From: Chitinophaga arvensicola
GTDB taxonomy: Bacteria > Bacteroidota > Bacteroidia > Chitinophagales > Chitinophagaceae
Direction: 5' to 3'
Assembly: GCF_900110835.1 (NCBI RefSeq)
Contig: NZ_FOJG01000001.1
Location: forward strand, 879,022-943,021
DNA length: 64,000 bases
The notes under the pieces were generated by a model. The model worked only from the letters and a program-made list of their open reading frames with translations, was not told the origin of the DNA and made no database searches. Both the position numbers and the translations under genes were made by a program. Positions 18,560 to 29,198 of the stretch are shown piece by piece. Numbering within the stretch: the first letter of the stretch is position 1; the number at the start of each line of letters is the position of its first letter.

Positions 18560-19179
18560 GTTGACAACTCGTTTAACTGGTGATAAATTTCACGGACTAC
18601 GGCCGGCTTATCTGCCGCCTGTGTAATGAGTCCGCTGGCAGCAATGCCATGTACGCCGGCTTCCATCAATGCCGGGATGTCTTCCAGCAGGATGCCGCCG
18701 ATAGCAATCAACGGGATCGTGATGCCTTTTTCCTTTAATGCCTGCAGGATGGATTGATAGCCGGCTAATCCCAGGATGGGACTCAGATTTTGCTTGGTAG
18801 TAGTAAACCGGAAGGGGCCTACGCCTACATAACTGGCGCCGTCCTGCACATGTTGCAGGATATCTTCCAATGTATTGGCAGTACCGCCTACGATCAGGTC
18901 CGGGCCGGTAATAGCCCTGGCTGCGGCTACTGTCATATCCAGTTTGCCTACATGCACGCCTGTGGCTTCCACCGCTACAGCTACCTGTGGATAATCGTTG
19001 ATAATAAGTGATGCCTGGTAACGCTCACAGATTTTTTTTACTGCTTCGGCTACCGGTAATACCTGCTCTGCCGATTGGTTTTTAATACGCAGCTGAATCC
19101 ATTTGCAGCCTGCATCACAGGCCGCCAGTATATTATCGGTATGTGAAGGTTGTGATATGTAGTGTAAGTTGCTGATCAT
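18547..19179 (-). CDS. thiE: Thiamine phosphate synthase ThiE
   Basis: A 210-residue enzyme that joins the pyrimidine pyrophosphate (HMP-PP) and thiazole phosphate to thiamine phosphate. Conserved motifs are all present: [32 protein letters not shown], the [10 protein letters not shown] segment in place of GxSxH, the glycine-rich [18 protein letters not shown], and IPLIAIGGI. It is therefore likely the active synthase of the two ThiE-like proteins in this operon. It lies 13 bp after thiD and overlaps thiG. Confidence 0.93.
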   Translation of the reverse strand: MISNLHYISQPSHTDNILAACDAGCKWIQLRIKNQSAEQVLPVAEAVKKICERYQASLIINDYPQVAVAVEATGVHVGKLDMTVAAARAITGPDLIVGGTANTLEDILQHVQDGASYVGVGPFRFTTTKQNLSPILGLAGYQSILQALKEKGITIPLIAIGGILLEDIPALMEAGVHGIAASGLITQAADKPAVVREIYHQLNELSTWNH

Positions 19180-19192
19180 TGTAATGATAAAT

Positions 19193-19945
19193 TTATGGAT
19201 GATGATACCCGGTTAAGGAAGAATGACTGGCCAGTAATTTTTCCGTATATGCCTTTCCGTTATCACATGCTTCTTCCAGTGAAAGCCCGTTGGCCAGTCC
19301 TGCAGTGATGGCGGCGGATAACACGCAACCAGAGCCGTGTTTGGGAAATACTTTTGTCAGTAACGGCGGATAGGTATGAACAACGTCGTTGATATAAAGT
19401 ATGTCGTATCCTGGTTTGTTTTTATGGTGCCCGCCCTTTAACAATACTGCGCAACCGCTAGATAGTTGACGTGCGGCGGCTTCCCCGTCTGTCAGTCCGG
19501 TTAACAGTAACGCCTCATCGTAATTGGGTGTGAGCAGGTAGATTTCGGCCAGCAGTTCTTTCCATGCCAGTTGATGAATACTGTTGTGAAAAGAAAAGCC
19601 GGAAGAAGCTTTTAGCACCGGGTCCAGGATGATTCGGATACCTGGCGAAAATTGCTTTACCTGTCTTACCAACGCCAGCAATGATTGTATATCCGGCATG
19701 ATGCCAATCTTGCAATAGCTGACAGGATTGCCTGTCAGTAATGGTTTTGACTGTGCCAGTATACAGGTGAGCGGCAGCCATTCCACCGATACAAACTGCG
19801 ACGGTGTTTGCACGGTAAGCGCGGTGCAAACACCGAAACCGTTTACCCGGTGCTGCTCAAATGTTTTGATGTCTGCCAGCAAACCTGCGCCCCCGCTGGG
19901 GTCCAGGCCTGCGATGCTCATTGCGAAAGGGCGTTGCTGTTCCAT
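19193..19945 (-). CDS. thiD: Hydroxymethylpyrimidine/phosphomethylpyrimidine kinase ThiD
   Basis: A 250-residue ribokinase-fold enzyme that phosphorylates HMP and HMP-P. Motifs are SIAGLDPSGGAGLLADIKTF at the N-terminus, VCTALTVQTPSQF, the phosphate-binding LLKGGHHKN and the anion-hole region PKHGSGCVLSAAITAGLA. The ATG at 19945 gives the usual family N-terminus and overlaps the preceding gene by 28 bp. An alternative ATG at 19921 forms an ATGA overlap with that gene's stop codon and would shorten the protein by 8 residues. Either arrangement implies coupled translation. Confidence 0.94.
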   Translation of the reverse strand: MEQQRPFAMSIAGLDPSGGAGLLADIKTFEQHRVNGFGVCTALTVQTPSQFVSVEWLPLTCILAQSKPLLTGNPVSYCKIGIMPDIQSLLALVRQVKQFSPGIRIILDPVLKASSGFSFHNSIHQLAWKELLAEIYLLTPNYDEALLLTGLTDGEAAARQLSSGCAVLLKGGHHKNKPGYDILYINDVVHTYPPLLTKVFPKHGSGCVLSAAITAGLANGLSLEEACDNGKAYTEKLLASHSSLTGYHHP

Positions 19946-20583
19946 AATTCCTGAATACGTTGATAGTTTTCTACGGCATGCGCCGGTGTTTGCCAGATGG
20001 CACCCAGTAAGGCGGCGCCATCAAATTGCCATTGTTTTACCAGGTGAATATTGTGTTGATCCACACCTCCCAAAGCCAGTACCTGTTGTTGCCTGCTATG
20101 TGGTAACGGCACCCCAAATTTGCCCTGGTAGCCTGGTTTGGAGATACTGTTGAATACTGGACTTAACAGTAAAGTTTGAAAGCGTTTGTTCGTTAGCGTT
20201 ATTTCATCTGTTGAATGGATGCCGGTGCTGTTTTCCTGAAATTTTCCGTGAGATGTGTAATGCATGGAGCTATCTGCCGGGAAAACAGACGTGTCATTTC
20301 CATTTGCCCCGGCATAGTTCACCGTAATTGCGGTTAATTGCTTTCTCCCCTCCCCGCTCCAATGTACACCCGCCAGGCCGTATTCGGTGGCCAGTGATGG
20401 CTGGTCGCGGATCAGTAAACGGGTATAATAGTTGGCCGGCAGTTGATTCAGCAGCGCGGCATACTGTTCTGTGGACCAGCCCGGTTTTCTTAACAGGATA
20501 CGACCCACACCTGCGTTGAGCAGCCCCGTTATTATTTTTTCCTCTTCGTATACCCGTTCAGGTGATGTGATAATCCAGATCAC
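19918..20583 (-). CDS. Second ThiE-like protein (divergent ThiE or TenI-type)
   Basis: A 221-residue ThiE/TenI-superfamily TIM barrel. It keeps a reduced set of signatures: ILLRKPGW, LLIRDQPSLATEYGLAGVHW, the loop LLLSPVFNSISKPGYQGKFG and VLALGGV. Several ThiE active-site residues differ (Gln-Leu-Arg-x-Lys is LLRKPG, and the Asn-Asp pair is RD), and a low-complexity insert lies in the middle. It may be a TenI-type thiazole tautomerase or a weak paralogue rather than the main synthase. It lies between thiC and thiD, overlapping thiD. Confidence 0.75.
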   Translation of the reverse strand: MIWIITSPERVYEEEKIITGLLNAGVGRILLRKPGWSTEQYAALLNQLPANYYTRLLIRDQPSLATEYGLAGVHWSGEGRKQLTAITVNYAGANGNDTSVFPADSSMHYTSHGKFQENSTGIHSTDEITLTNKRFQTLLLSPVFNSISKPGYQGKFGVPLPHSRQQQVLALGGVDQHNIHLVKQWQFDGAALLGAIWQTPAHAVENYQRIQELWNSNALSQ

Positions 20584-20658
20584 GGCTGTAAGTTTTGATT
20601 GTTACTGATGGCCTGGCTTTGTTTTTCACGCAGGTAGCAGACCGGCAAGGGTTATCCT

Positions 20659-22776
<2,118 letters not shown>

Positions 22777-22805
<29 letters not shown>

Positions 22806-22839
22806 GTTTGTTGGAATTTAAGTGAAACAATAAACTTTA
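22777..22839 (-). promoter_or_regulatory. Hairpin enclosing the thiS start codon
   Basis: On the minus strand TAAAGTTTATTGTTT (22839-22825) pairs perfectly with AAACAATAAACTTTA (22791-22777). Inside, CACTT pairs with AAGTG and CC with GG, which places the thiS ATG (22805) in the apical loop. It lies just downstream of the TPP aptamer and could be its translational expression platform (inference). Confidence 0.55.
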
Positions 22840-22863
22840 AGGATGTGGAAGATGAGAAAGGTT

Positions 22864-22963
22864 CAGTTACTTTTCCCTACGGCAGTATGAACTGCTTCAG
22901 GTACTGAGGGTATCATCTCAGTTTATCCATCTATGTTAATATTGGATAAACACCCCTAAAGTG
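22864..22963 (-). promoter_or_regulatory. TPP riboswitch (THI element)
   Basis: Read on the minus strand the region shows the conserved TPP aptamer blocks in order: CACTTTAGGGGTG, then AAACTGAGATGATACCCTCAG, ACCTGAAGCAGTTCATACTGC and CGTAGGGAAAAGTAAC. CUGAGA and ACCUGA are the pyrimidine-sensing signatures, and the GUAGGGAA block forms the 3' side of the aptamer. ACTTT and AAAGT close P1. It precedes thiS, so the whole thi operon is expected to be repressed by thiamine pyrophosphate. Confidence 0.93.
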
Positions 22964-23032
22964 TAGATGTAAAAGTAATGGAAATATTTAAAAATTGCAC
23001 ATTACGAATGATGAATTGTGTATTTTTAAATT

Positions 23033-23506
23033 ATGGTAAGATTCAGTTTAGTGTGTTTTCTACTGATGGCGGTTGCCTGTAATGGGAATAAGCATACGGT
23101 GGAGCAGGAAGAATTGCAGCACGACAGCAGCCTGATAAGTATCGCAGACAGCAGTAATGCCGGCATTACTGACAGCATCGCTGCTGTTGCGGATACGCTG
23201 CAGATTGATGCAGCTAAGCTCATAGGTAGGTGGATACAGCCCGTAGCGGGCCTGGATAAAGAAACGCAGGGTTTCCTGCTAAGAAAGAACGGAACAGCTA
23301 AATCCATTAATATGTACACATTGGTATATGAGAAATGGTTGCTGACGCACGACACCTTACTGTTATGGAATCATTCCGAAGGTGTGAAAGATACTTCCAC
23401 GATTGTGGATACAACTATTATAAAAGAACTGTCAGATACTTCACTGGTATTATTTCCTGTAAAAGCCGCAGAAGGCTATGTGGAAAAATACCACAAACAG
23501 AAATAA
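23033..23506 (+). CDS. Lipocalin-like lipoprotein
   Basis: A 157-residue lipoprotein with signal and lipobox MAVAC. After a Ser/Asp-rich linker (residues ~25-60) comes a small beta domain starting LIGRWIQPVAGLDKETQGFL, with GTAKSINMYTLVYEKW and SLVLFPVK. These patterns match the Lipocalin_3-type domain found in many Bacteroidota lipoproteins. It is divergent from the thi operon and its stop abuts that of the next, convergent gene. Function unknown. Confidence 0.7.
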   Translation: MVRFSLVCFLLMAVACNGNKHTVEQEELQHDSSLISIADSSNAGITDSIAAVADTLQIDAAKLIGRWIQPVAGLDKETQGFLLRKNGTAKSINMYTLVYEKWLLTHDTLLLWNHSEGVKDTSTIVDTTIIKELSDTSLVLFPVKAAEGYVEKYHKQK

Positions 23507-23761
23507 TCAGTTATATAGCTGCCAGAGTCCTACCAGGCAGGCTACCACGGCCATAAAAATACCGGCAGCAGCGAGCTGCATATCATCAATATTCTTTCTG
23601 CCCATAAACAGGGAAATAAGACCTATCAGGATAGCTCCGGAACCAGCGGTAACTGCATAGGAAGGAGTGTGTGTGCTGAACGCGAAAGCGGCAGACAATA
23701 CACCAATGATGAGCGCTGAGATACAGGCCGTTTTTGTTAATGTTGTTGAGTGTTGTTGCAT
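23507..23761 (-). CDS. Small membrane protein, unrecognised
   Basis: An 84-residue protein with three hydrophobic segments (ACISALIIGVLSAAFAF, AVTAGSGAILIGLISLFMG and LAAAGIFMAVVACLVGLW), so probably an integral inner-membrane protein. The loop after the second segment is short and charged (RKNIDD). I do not recognise the family. It lies 52 bp downstream of nothing on its own strand except the sterol desaturase gene further left, and converges exactly with the lipocalin-like gene. Confidence 0.6.
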   Translation of the reverse strand: MQQHSTTLTKTACISALIIGVLSAAFAFSTHTPSYAVTAGSGAILIGLISLFMGRKNIDDMQLAAAGIFMAVVACLVGLWQLYN

Positions 23762-23813
23762 ATGTATTCGAATTTTAAAAAAAGAGGTGAAGGAATAAGT
23801 GTTTGCAAATAGG

Positions 23814-24647
23814 TTATTTATGTTGACTGCTGATATTTTCCTTTATCACGGTGGCATGTTCCCAGGGTACTTTTAGGAGGGAACCAATTTCCTGGTAGCG
23901 GGTGTCCTGGTATTCATCCAGTCCGTATCTGATCGCCAGGGTATCCGGTACTTTTACAAAAGTGCCGAAGAGACGATCCCATATAGAGAAAATATTGGCA
24001 TAATTAGCGTCCGTTTCGGGTTGGTAATGGCTATGGTGCACCTTGTGCATATCCGGCGATACAATGACCCAGCTAAGCGCATTATCCAGCCATTTAGGAA
24101 GGTGGATATTGGCGTGGTTAAACTGCGACAGGAACGCGGACAGGCTCTGATACAGCATCACCATCCAGAAGGGTACGCCGAGCACGATAATGGCGGCGAA
24201 AAGGGCCAGTACCCTTAACAGGCTTTCCACCGGGTGATGTCTGAGCGCGGTGGTTGCATCTACTTCCTTGTCGATGTGATGTACGCGGTGAAATTGCCAC
24301 ATCCAGGCGATCTTATGTTGTACCCAGTGAATAAGCCAGGCGCCGATAAAATCCATTCCCATAATAGCCAGCAGTGCGTGCAGCCATACCGGTAGTGAAA
24401 CGAGATAGAGCAGGCCGAATGACTGATCGCTCGTAAAGCGGGAAGCTTTCAGAATAAGAAATGCCAGTCCTGTATTTACAATCGCTGTGGTGAGTGTAAA
24501 GAAAAGGTTGGTACCGGCATGTTTATAGCGGTGGCCACCGAAACGGAACCGGGGCGCCATGCCCTCAATGATCCATAACAGGAGGAGTCCGCCAACTAAT
24601 ATGGCAGTACGGTATACTGACGGAATATGTTCAAAAAAGCTTACCAT
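23814..24647 (-). CDS. Sterol desaturase/fatty acid hydroxylase family protein
   Basis: A 277-residue membrane di-iron enzyme. Four or five membrane helices surround the histidine clusters HWVQH, HRVHH, HHP and HKVHH, which form the two-iron site of the ERG3/fatty-acid hydroxylase superfamily. It would hydroxylate or desaturate a lipid; in this phylum sphingolipid or fatty-acid hydroxylation is plausible. The C-terminus YGLDEYQDTRYQEIGSLLKV is typical of bacterial members. The substrate is not determinable here. Confidence 0.88.
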   Translation of the reverse strand: MVSFFEHIPSVYRTAILVGGLLLLWIIEGMAPRFRFGGHRYKHAGTNLFFTLTTAIVNTGLAFLILKASRFTSDQSFGLLYLVSLPVWLHALLAIMGMDFIGAWLIHWVQHKIAWMWQFHRVHHIDKEVDATTALRHHPVESLLRVLALFAAIIVLGVPFWMVMLYQSLSAFLSQFNHANIHLPKWLDNALSWVIVSPDMHKVHHSHYQPETDANYANIFSIWDRLFGTFVKVPDTLAIRYGLDEYQDTRYQEIGSLLKVPWEHATVIKENISSQHK

Positions 24648-24989
24648 AACTGGTAAAATATATATAACGGTATAAATGACGCTATGCTGTGGTTCTCCTT
24701 AACCAGGCCAACAAAATCTCTGCAGTGGATATGGGGGGATGTGATCTTTTATTATAATACACAGTAATCATATATGCATTACTGTTATTACCCTTGCGTT
24801 ACTGTTCTGAATCTTTTTGCAATGTTTCCACCGCTGATTCCGCTGAAAAATTACAACTATTTGGGGAATAATAAAAGGCTCTTTTGAGCCATGGGCAAAG
24901 AAAAAAGCAACCTCTTTGTTAGAGATTGCTTTATGTATAAGTTTTTAGCTATAAGTATTTATCTTTTAGCATTTAGCTAACAGAAACAA
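24648..24989. other. 342-bp intergenic region
   Basis: No gene seen. The right part holds the dnaN terminators. An imperfect palindromic block (CAGTAA at 24762 and TTACTG at 24779, with ATATAT between) lies about 115 bp upstream of the desaturase start and could be an operator; nothing supports that directly. Confidence 0.4.
24876..24932 (-). terminator. Tandem terminators after dnaN
   Basis: On the minus strand the first hairpin is AAAGCAATCTCT/AGAGGTTGCTTT followed by TTT (24899-24932). The second is GGCTC-AAAA-GAGCC followed by TTTTATT (24877-24890). Both fit intrinsic termination of dnaN. Confidence 0.8.
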
Positions 24990-26108
24990 CTAGTTATTCA
25001 GCATCAGCGGCATTACCAGCATGAGCAGATCTTCGTTTTCTTCTTTTTCAGAAGGTCTGAGGATACCTGCTTTAGTGGCGGTGGCCAGGTCGATGGAGAT
25101 TTCGTCGCCTTCAGCAGCATTGAGCATTTCGATGAGGAACTTTGCGTTAAAGGCGATCTGCATATCGTCGCCGGTGTACTGGCAGTTCATGCGTTCGTTA
25201 CCTTCAAAGGAGAAATCAACATCCTGTGCAGACAACTGTAATTCGCTACCGGTGATGCTCAGGGCAACCTGGTTGGTACTCTTGTTCGCGAACACGCCTA
25301 CACGCTTTAACGCGTTCTGGAAGTCGCTTTTTACCACGGTGAGGCGGTAAGGATTATCTTTTGGTATAACTACCTTATAGTCAGGGAAACGGGCATCGAT
25401 GAGGCGGCAGATCATCTGGGCGCCTTCGTGTTGCACGAAGAAGTGGTTCTGGCTATAAGCTACTTTAATTTCGCTATCGTTGTCCGGCAGTGCAGATTTC
25501 AGAAGGTTCAACGGTTTCTTAGGCACGATGAAGCTGTCTGCTTTCGGGCAGGCTACGTCTGTTCTTACATATTTCACCAGGCGGTGTGCATCGGTAGCAA
25601 CAAAAGTAAGGCTGTCTGGCGCCAGTTCGAAGAATACGCCTGTCATAGCAGGGCGCAGGTCGTCGTTACTAACAGCGAACAGGGTTTTGTTGATGGCAGT
25701 TACCAGTCCGGTTGCGGCCATAGTGAAAGAGGTAGTGTCGTCGGCAGCTGGTTCTTTCGGGAAGTTTTCCGGATTTTCGCCCATTACCTTATACTTACCG
25801 TTGTCTGAAGTGATCTCCACTGCATAGGAGTTCAGGTCAATGTGGAAAGTAAGCGGCTGGTCAGGCAGATTCTTGAGGGAATCCATCAGGATTTTTGCCG
25901 GGATGCAGATCCGTCCGCTTTCCTTGGCTTCCACCTCCAGCTTCACCCGCATAACAGTTTCCAGGTCAGTTGCAACTACAGTCAGTTCGTTTTTGTCAAT
26001 CAGGAACATGAAGTCCTCCAGTATAGGCAATACCGTGTTTGAATTGATAACCCCGCTGATCTGTTGTAATTGTTTTAATAAAGTAGAGGAAGAAACAATA
26101 AATTTCAT
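24990..26108 (-). CDS. dnaN: DNA polymerase III beta subunit (sliding clamp)
   Basis: A 372-residue clamp with three repeated domains. The N-terminus MKFIVSSSTLLKQLQQISGVI, the segments NTVLPILEDFMFLI and LTVVATDLETVMRV, and LTFVATDAHRLVKYV are characteristic. The C-terminus ends LMLVMPLMLNN, the usual P-M-(R/L) clamp ending. It forms the ring that tethers polymerase and repair proteins to DNA. It is monocistronic with tandem terminators. dnaA is not adjacent, as usual in Bacteroidota. Confidence 0.97.
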   Translation of the reverse strand: MKFIVSSSTLLKQLQQISGVINSNTVLPILEDFMFLIDKNELTVVATDLETVMRVKLEVEAKESGRICIPAKILMDSLKNLPDQPLTFHIDLNSYAVEITSDNGKYKVMGENPENFPKEPAADDTTSFTMAATGLVTAINKTLFAVSNDDLRPAMTGVFFELAPDSLTFVATDAHRLVKYVRTDVACPKADSFIVPKKPLNLLKSALPDNDSEIKVAYSQNHFFVQHEGAQMICRLIDARFPDYKVVIPKDNPYRLTVVKSDFQNALKRVGVFANKSTNQVALSITGSELQLSAQDVDFSFEGNERMNCQYTGDDMQIAFNAKFLIEMLNAAEGDEISIDLATATKAGILRPSEKEENEDLLMLVMPLMLNN

Positions 26109-26491
26109 GGTTTATACAAGTTTGCTTATCATTTTTTGTTGATGGGTAACCTATAACGCACATCTGTTCATTCACATGTCACCTCGCATAAAAGGTCAAA
26201 TGTACTGTAAACAAAGATAGAAAGTTTCGTCATTCTCCCTAATTTGATCACATCTTATACACTAAGATAACGTGGTTTTACACAACGATTTGCAGTCCTT
26301 CATATATTTCTTTTTAGTATAATACTATGCAGAAAGAATAAAAAAACAGCTTTTGCTTAGATGAGATGCAATAACTTGGGTTGTTTATTGACGAATGCGA
26401 AAAGAATCTGGTCATTCTTTCAAATTATGTTCAAATCGGTTACTTTTGCCGCGCTGAAAAATTATTACAAACCAATAAAAAAAAGCAGGTT
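26109..26491. promoter_or_regulatory. Divergent promoter region of dnaN and the aminotransferase
   Basis: 383 bp without an ORF. For dnaN (minus strand) two TAnnTTTG matches are present: TACATTTG at 26197-26204 and TATCTTTG at 26212-26219. For the aminotransferase (plus strand) TACTTTTG is at 26442-26449, giving a leader of roughly 40 nt. No other structure stands out. Confidence 0.6.
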
Positions 26492-27751
26492 ATGAAACTG
26501 TCTCATTTAGCCGAAACACTGATTGGATCCGAAATCATCAAGTTAGCAGCTGAAATAAAGGAGAAACAGGCCAAGGGTGAGAAGATCTACAACTTCACGA
26601 TTGGCGATTTTGACCCGAAGGTATTTCCTATCCCGGTTGAATTTGAACAGGAAATCATAACAGCCTATAAGGAGCACCTGACTAATTATCCTCCTGCAGA
26701 TGGTATCGCAGAGTTGAGAACAGCAGTAGGTGATTTTATAGCTGAGCGTGAGGGTCTCTCCTACGATCCTGCAAAGGAAATCGTTATTTCCTGCGGCGGT
26801 CGTCCTATCATTTACGCTACTTTCAGAACCATTCTGGACCGTGGCGAAAAAGTTGTTTACGCTACACCTTCCTGGAACAATAACCACTACACCCACTTCC
26901 TGGAAGCGGAACACGTAGTGCTGGAAACAAAGCCGGAAAATGATTTCATGCCTACTGCGGCTGAATTGAAACCACTCCTGAAAGGTGCTAACCTCCTGGC
27001 GCTTTGCTCTCCGCAAAACCCTACCGGTACTGCTTTCGGAAAACAACAGCTGGAAGAAATCTGCGACCTGGTACTGGCAGAAAACAAAAGCCGTGGCGCC
27101 GATGAAAAGCCGCTCTACGTGCTGTTCGACCAGATGTACTGGGTACTCACCTTCGGTGAAACGCACCACTACAACCCGGTAAGTCTCCGTCCTGAAATGA
27201 AAGACTACACCGTTTTCATCGATGGTATGAGTAAAGCATTTGCCGCTACCGGTGTTCGCGTTGGTTGGGCTTTAGGACCCGCACATGTGATCGCCAAAAT
27301 GAAATCCATTCTTTCTCATGTAGGCGCCTGGAGCCCGATGGCAGAACAGAAAGCTGCTGCCCGCTACCTGGTACAGAAAGAGAATGTGGATAAATACCTG
27401 GTTCACTTTAAAGGTGAAATCGAAGAAAGACTGGTAAAAATCGCTGAAGGTTTCAATAAACTGAAAGCTGCCGGCCATCAGGTAGATGCTATTGCTCCGC
27501 AGGCTGCTATCTATCTCACCATTAAATTCGACCTGGTAGGTAAAACAACGGCTGACGGCACTGCGCTGGCAGATCAGGCGGCTGTTACCTCCTACATCCT
27601 GAATGAAGCGAAACTGGCACTGGTGCCGTTCTCTGCTTTCGGATCTTCTAAAAATTCTCCTTGGTACAGACTGAGCGTTGGTACCTGCGTAAAAGAAGAA
27701 ATCCCTGCGATGTTTGAGAAATTACAGGCTGCACTCGAAAAGTTGAAATAA
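26492..27751 (+). CDS. Class I/II pyridoxal-phosphate aminotransferase
   Basis: A 419-residue aminotransferase of the aspartate-aminotransferase fold. I start it at the ATG at 26492, because the longer frame runs through the promoter motif. Motifs are GDFDPKVFPIP near the N-terminus, YPPADGIAELR, SCGGRPIIYATF, SPQNPTGTAF, the PLP-Lys segment DGMSKAFAATGVRVGW, and a C-terminal Arg region (WYRLSVGT). The amino donor is not identifiable; similar Bacteroidota proteins are annotated as aspartate or aromatic aminotransferases. A strong terminator follows. Confidence 0.9.
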   Translation: MKLSHLAETLIGSEIIKLAAEIKEKQAKGEKIYNFTIGDFDPKVFPIPVEFEQEIITAYKEHLTNYPPADGIAELRTAVGDFIAEREGLSYDPAKEIVISCGGRPIIYATFRTILDRGEKVVYATPSWNNNHYTHFLEAEHVVLETKPENDFMPTAAELKPLLKGANLLALCSPQNPTGTAFGKQQLEEICDLVLAENKSRGADEKPLYVLFDQMYWVLTFGETHHYNPVSLRPEMKDYTVFIDGMSKAFAATGVRVGWALGPAHVIAKMKSILSHVGAWSPMAEQKAAARYLVQKENVDKYLVHFKGEIEERLVKIAEGFNKLKAAGHQVDAIAPQAAIYLTIKFDLVGKTTADGTALADQAAVTSYILNEAKLALVPFSAFGSSKNSPWYRLSVGTCVKEEIPAMFEKLQAALEKLK

Positions 27752-27774
27752 ACTACTTTTTGTAGATCTTTATA

Positions 27775-27824
27775 AAGAGCGAAGAGGGACGCGGGTTACG
27801 CGGCCTTCTTCGCTCTTCTTTTTA
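27775..27824 (+). terminator. Terminator after the aminotransferase
   Basis: AAGAGCGAAGA pairs with TCTTCGCTCTT, and GG/CC and GCG/CGC pairs extend the stem inside. CTTTTT follows. Confidence 0.85.
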
Positions 27825-27835
27825 TCCAGTATCTG

Positions 27836-27947
27836 ACTTTTTGACTTTTGTCATCGAAAAGTTAAATAGCTGTTAAAAGGTCAACTATCGCTACTAATTC
27901 AAAAAATGTCCCTAATTTTGACCTTGAAACTAAAAAAGTCAAAAAGT
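27836..27947. promoter_or_regulatory. Promoter of the efflux operon flanked by 14-bp inverted copies
   Basis: ACTTTTTGACTTTT (27836-27849) and its exact reverse complement AAAAGTCAAAAAGT (27934-27947) flank a -7 motif TAATTTTG at 27913-27920. The second copy ends 2 bp before the tetR start codon. This fits two half-sites or two operators for autoregulation by the TetR proteins encoded downstream (inference). Confidence 0.55.
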
Positions 27948-27949
27948 TA

Positions 27950-28555
27950 ATGCACACAGAAGCTAAAGATGAAATGAGGGATAAGATCCTGGAGGCGGCT
28001 CTGAAGCGTTTTACTCATTATGGCGCTTCTAAAACAACGATGAACGAAATAGCAGATGATCTTCACTGCTCCAAAGCATCGTTGTATTATTATTTCCCCG
28101 ACAAGAAAGCGATGCACCTCGCCGTACTGGAAAGGATTGCCGAAAGTTATTTCCAGCAGATGGAGAAAGAAGCCGCACAGGTAAAGTCGGCATCGAAAGC
28201 ATTATATAATATTATCGATCTGCGGAAAGACTTTATCAGCAAATTCTGCAGGCTCGAAATATTTCAAATATTACAGGATAACTCCGCCCTTTTCCTGGAA
28301 GAAAAGAAAAAGGCAAAACAACGCGAGTTTAATATCCACACAGAAATTATCAAAGCGGGTATTGTTTCCGGAGAATTTAAAGTGAAGGACCCGGCACAAA
28401 CCGCAGAACTACTGGTGCTGGCCACCATGGGACTTCGCTTCTCCGTTCCGGACCATATCCGCGAAGACATGGACATGGACGAAGAAATGATGGACCAGGT
28501 AATTGAAAAACAAAAACAATTACTGGACATCTTTATAAAAGGAATAAAAGCATAA
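27950..28555 (+). CDS. TetR/AcrR family regulator (first of two)
   Basis: A 201-residue repressor. The N-terminal DNA-binding domain is clear: MRDKILEAALKRFTHYGASK, MNEIADDLHCSKASLYYYFP, DKKAMHLAVLERI. The C-terminal ligand domain is all-helical and unspecific. It opens an operon that continues with a second TetR and a TolC/MFP/RND efflux set, and it has inverted-repeat sites around its promoter. It is probably an autoregulated repressor of the pump. The next gene starts immediately after its stop codon. Confidence 0.9.
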   Translation: MHTEAKDEMRDKILEAALKRFTHYGASKTTMNEIADDLHCSKASLYYYFPDKKAMHLAVLERIAESYFQQMEKEAAQVKSASKALYNIIDLRKDFISKFCRLEIFQILQDNSALFLEEKKKAKQREFNIHTEIIKAGIVSGEFKVKDPAQTAELLVLATMGLRFSVPDHIREDMDMDEEMMDQVIEKQKQLLDIFIKGIKA

Positions 28556-29173
28556 ATGATGGTAGTGAGAGAAAGGATACTGGAAACGGCGCTGAAAATG
28601 TTCAGAACCTACGGTGTGAAAGGAGTGACCATGTTTGATATTGCCCGCGACTGTGGCATTTCGAAGAAAACAGTATACGAGCATTTTGAAGATAAACAGG
28701 CGCTGATAGACGAAGGGATGCAGCAATTGCTGAATAACCACATCAACTACTTCACCCAATGTCTGCAAACCACCGATAACGCCATTGAAGAAATGGTGCG
28801 CAACATGAAGTATGTCACCAACATGGCTAAAACCCTGAACCCGGTTATGCTGCATGAAATTCAGAAGTATCATCCGGATACCTGGCGCAGCATCGAGAGT
28901 TTTAAGTCGGATGGCATGCTCGGCAACATCAAAGAGAATTTAAAAAGAGGAATGGCGGAAGGCCTATACCGTCAGAACCTCCACATAGATATTGTAGCAC
29001 GTATGCGCCAGCTGCAGCTGGAGGCAGCTTTCGACCCGATTCAGTACCCTGCAGATCAATTTGAAATGCATGAAGTAATGGAACAGGTAACCGCCCACTT
29101 TGTACTGGGAATTGCCACTATACGGGGACATAAACTGGTAAACCAGTACCTGCAAATAAAAGAAGAAGAATAA
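28556..29173 (+). CDS. TetR/AcrR family regulator (second of two)
   Basis: A 205-residue TetR-fold protein. The DNA-binding region is RERILETALKMFRTYGVKG, VTMFDIARDCGISKKTVYEH and FEDKQALIDEGM. It differs clearly from the preceding TetR in the ligand domain, so it is not a recent duplication. Its ATG directly follows the previous TAA (no gap). A variant annotation would start at the second Met. It may respond to a different effector or form a heterodimer with its neighbour. The TolC gene follows after 25 bp. Confidence 0.9.
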   Translation: MMVVRERILETALKMFRTYGVKGVTMFDIARDCGISKKTVYEHFEDKQALIDEGMQQLLNNHINYFTQCLQTTDNAIEEMVRNMKYVTNMAKTLNPVMLHEIQKYHPDTWRSIESFKSDGMLGNIKENLKRGMAEGLYRQNLHIDIVARMRQLQLEAAFDPIQYPADQFEMHEVMEQVTAHFVLGIATIRGHKLVNQYLQIKEEE

Positions 29174-29198
29174 ACTACTACGCTAACTGAATTAATTT

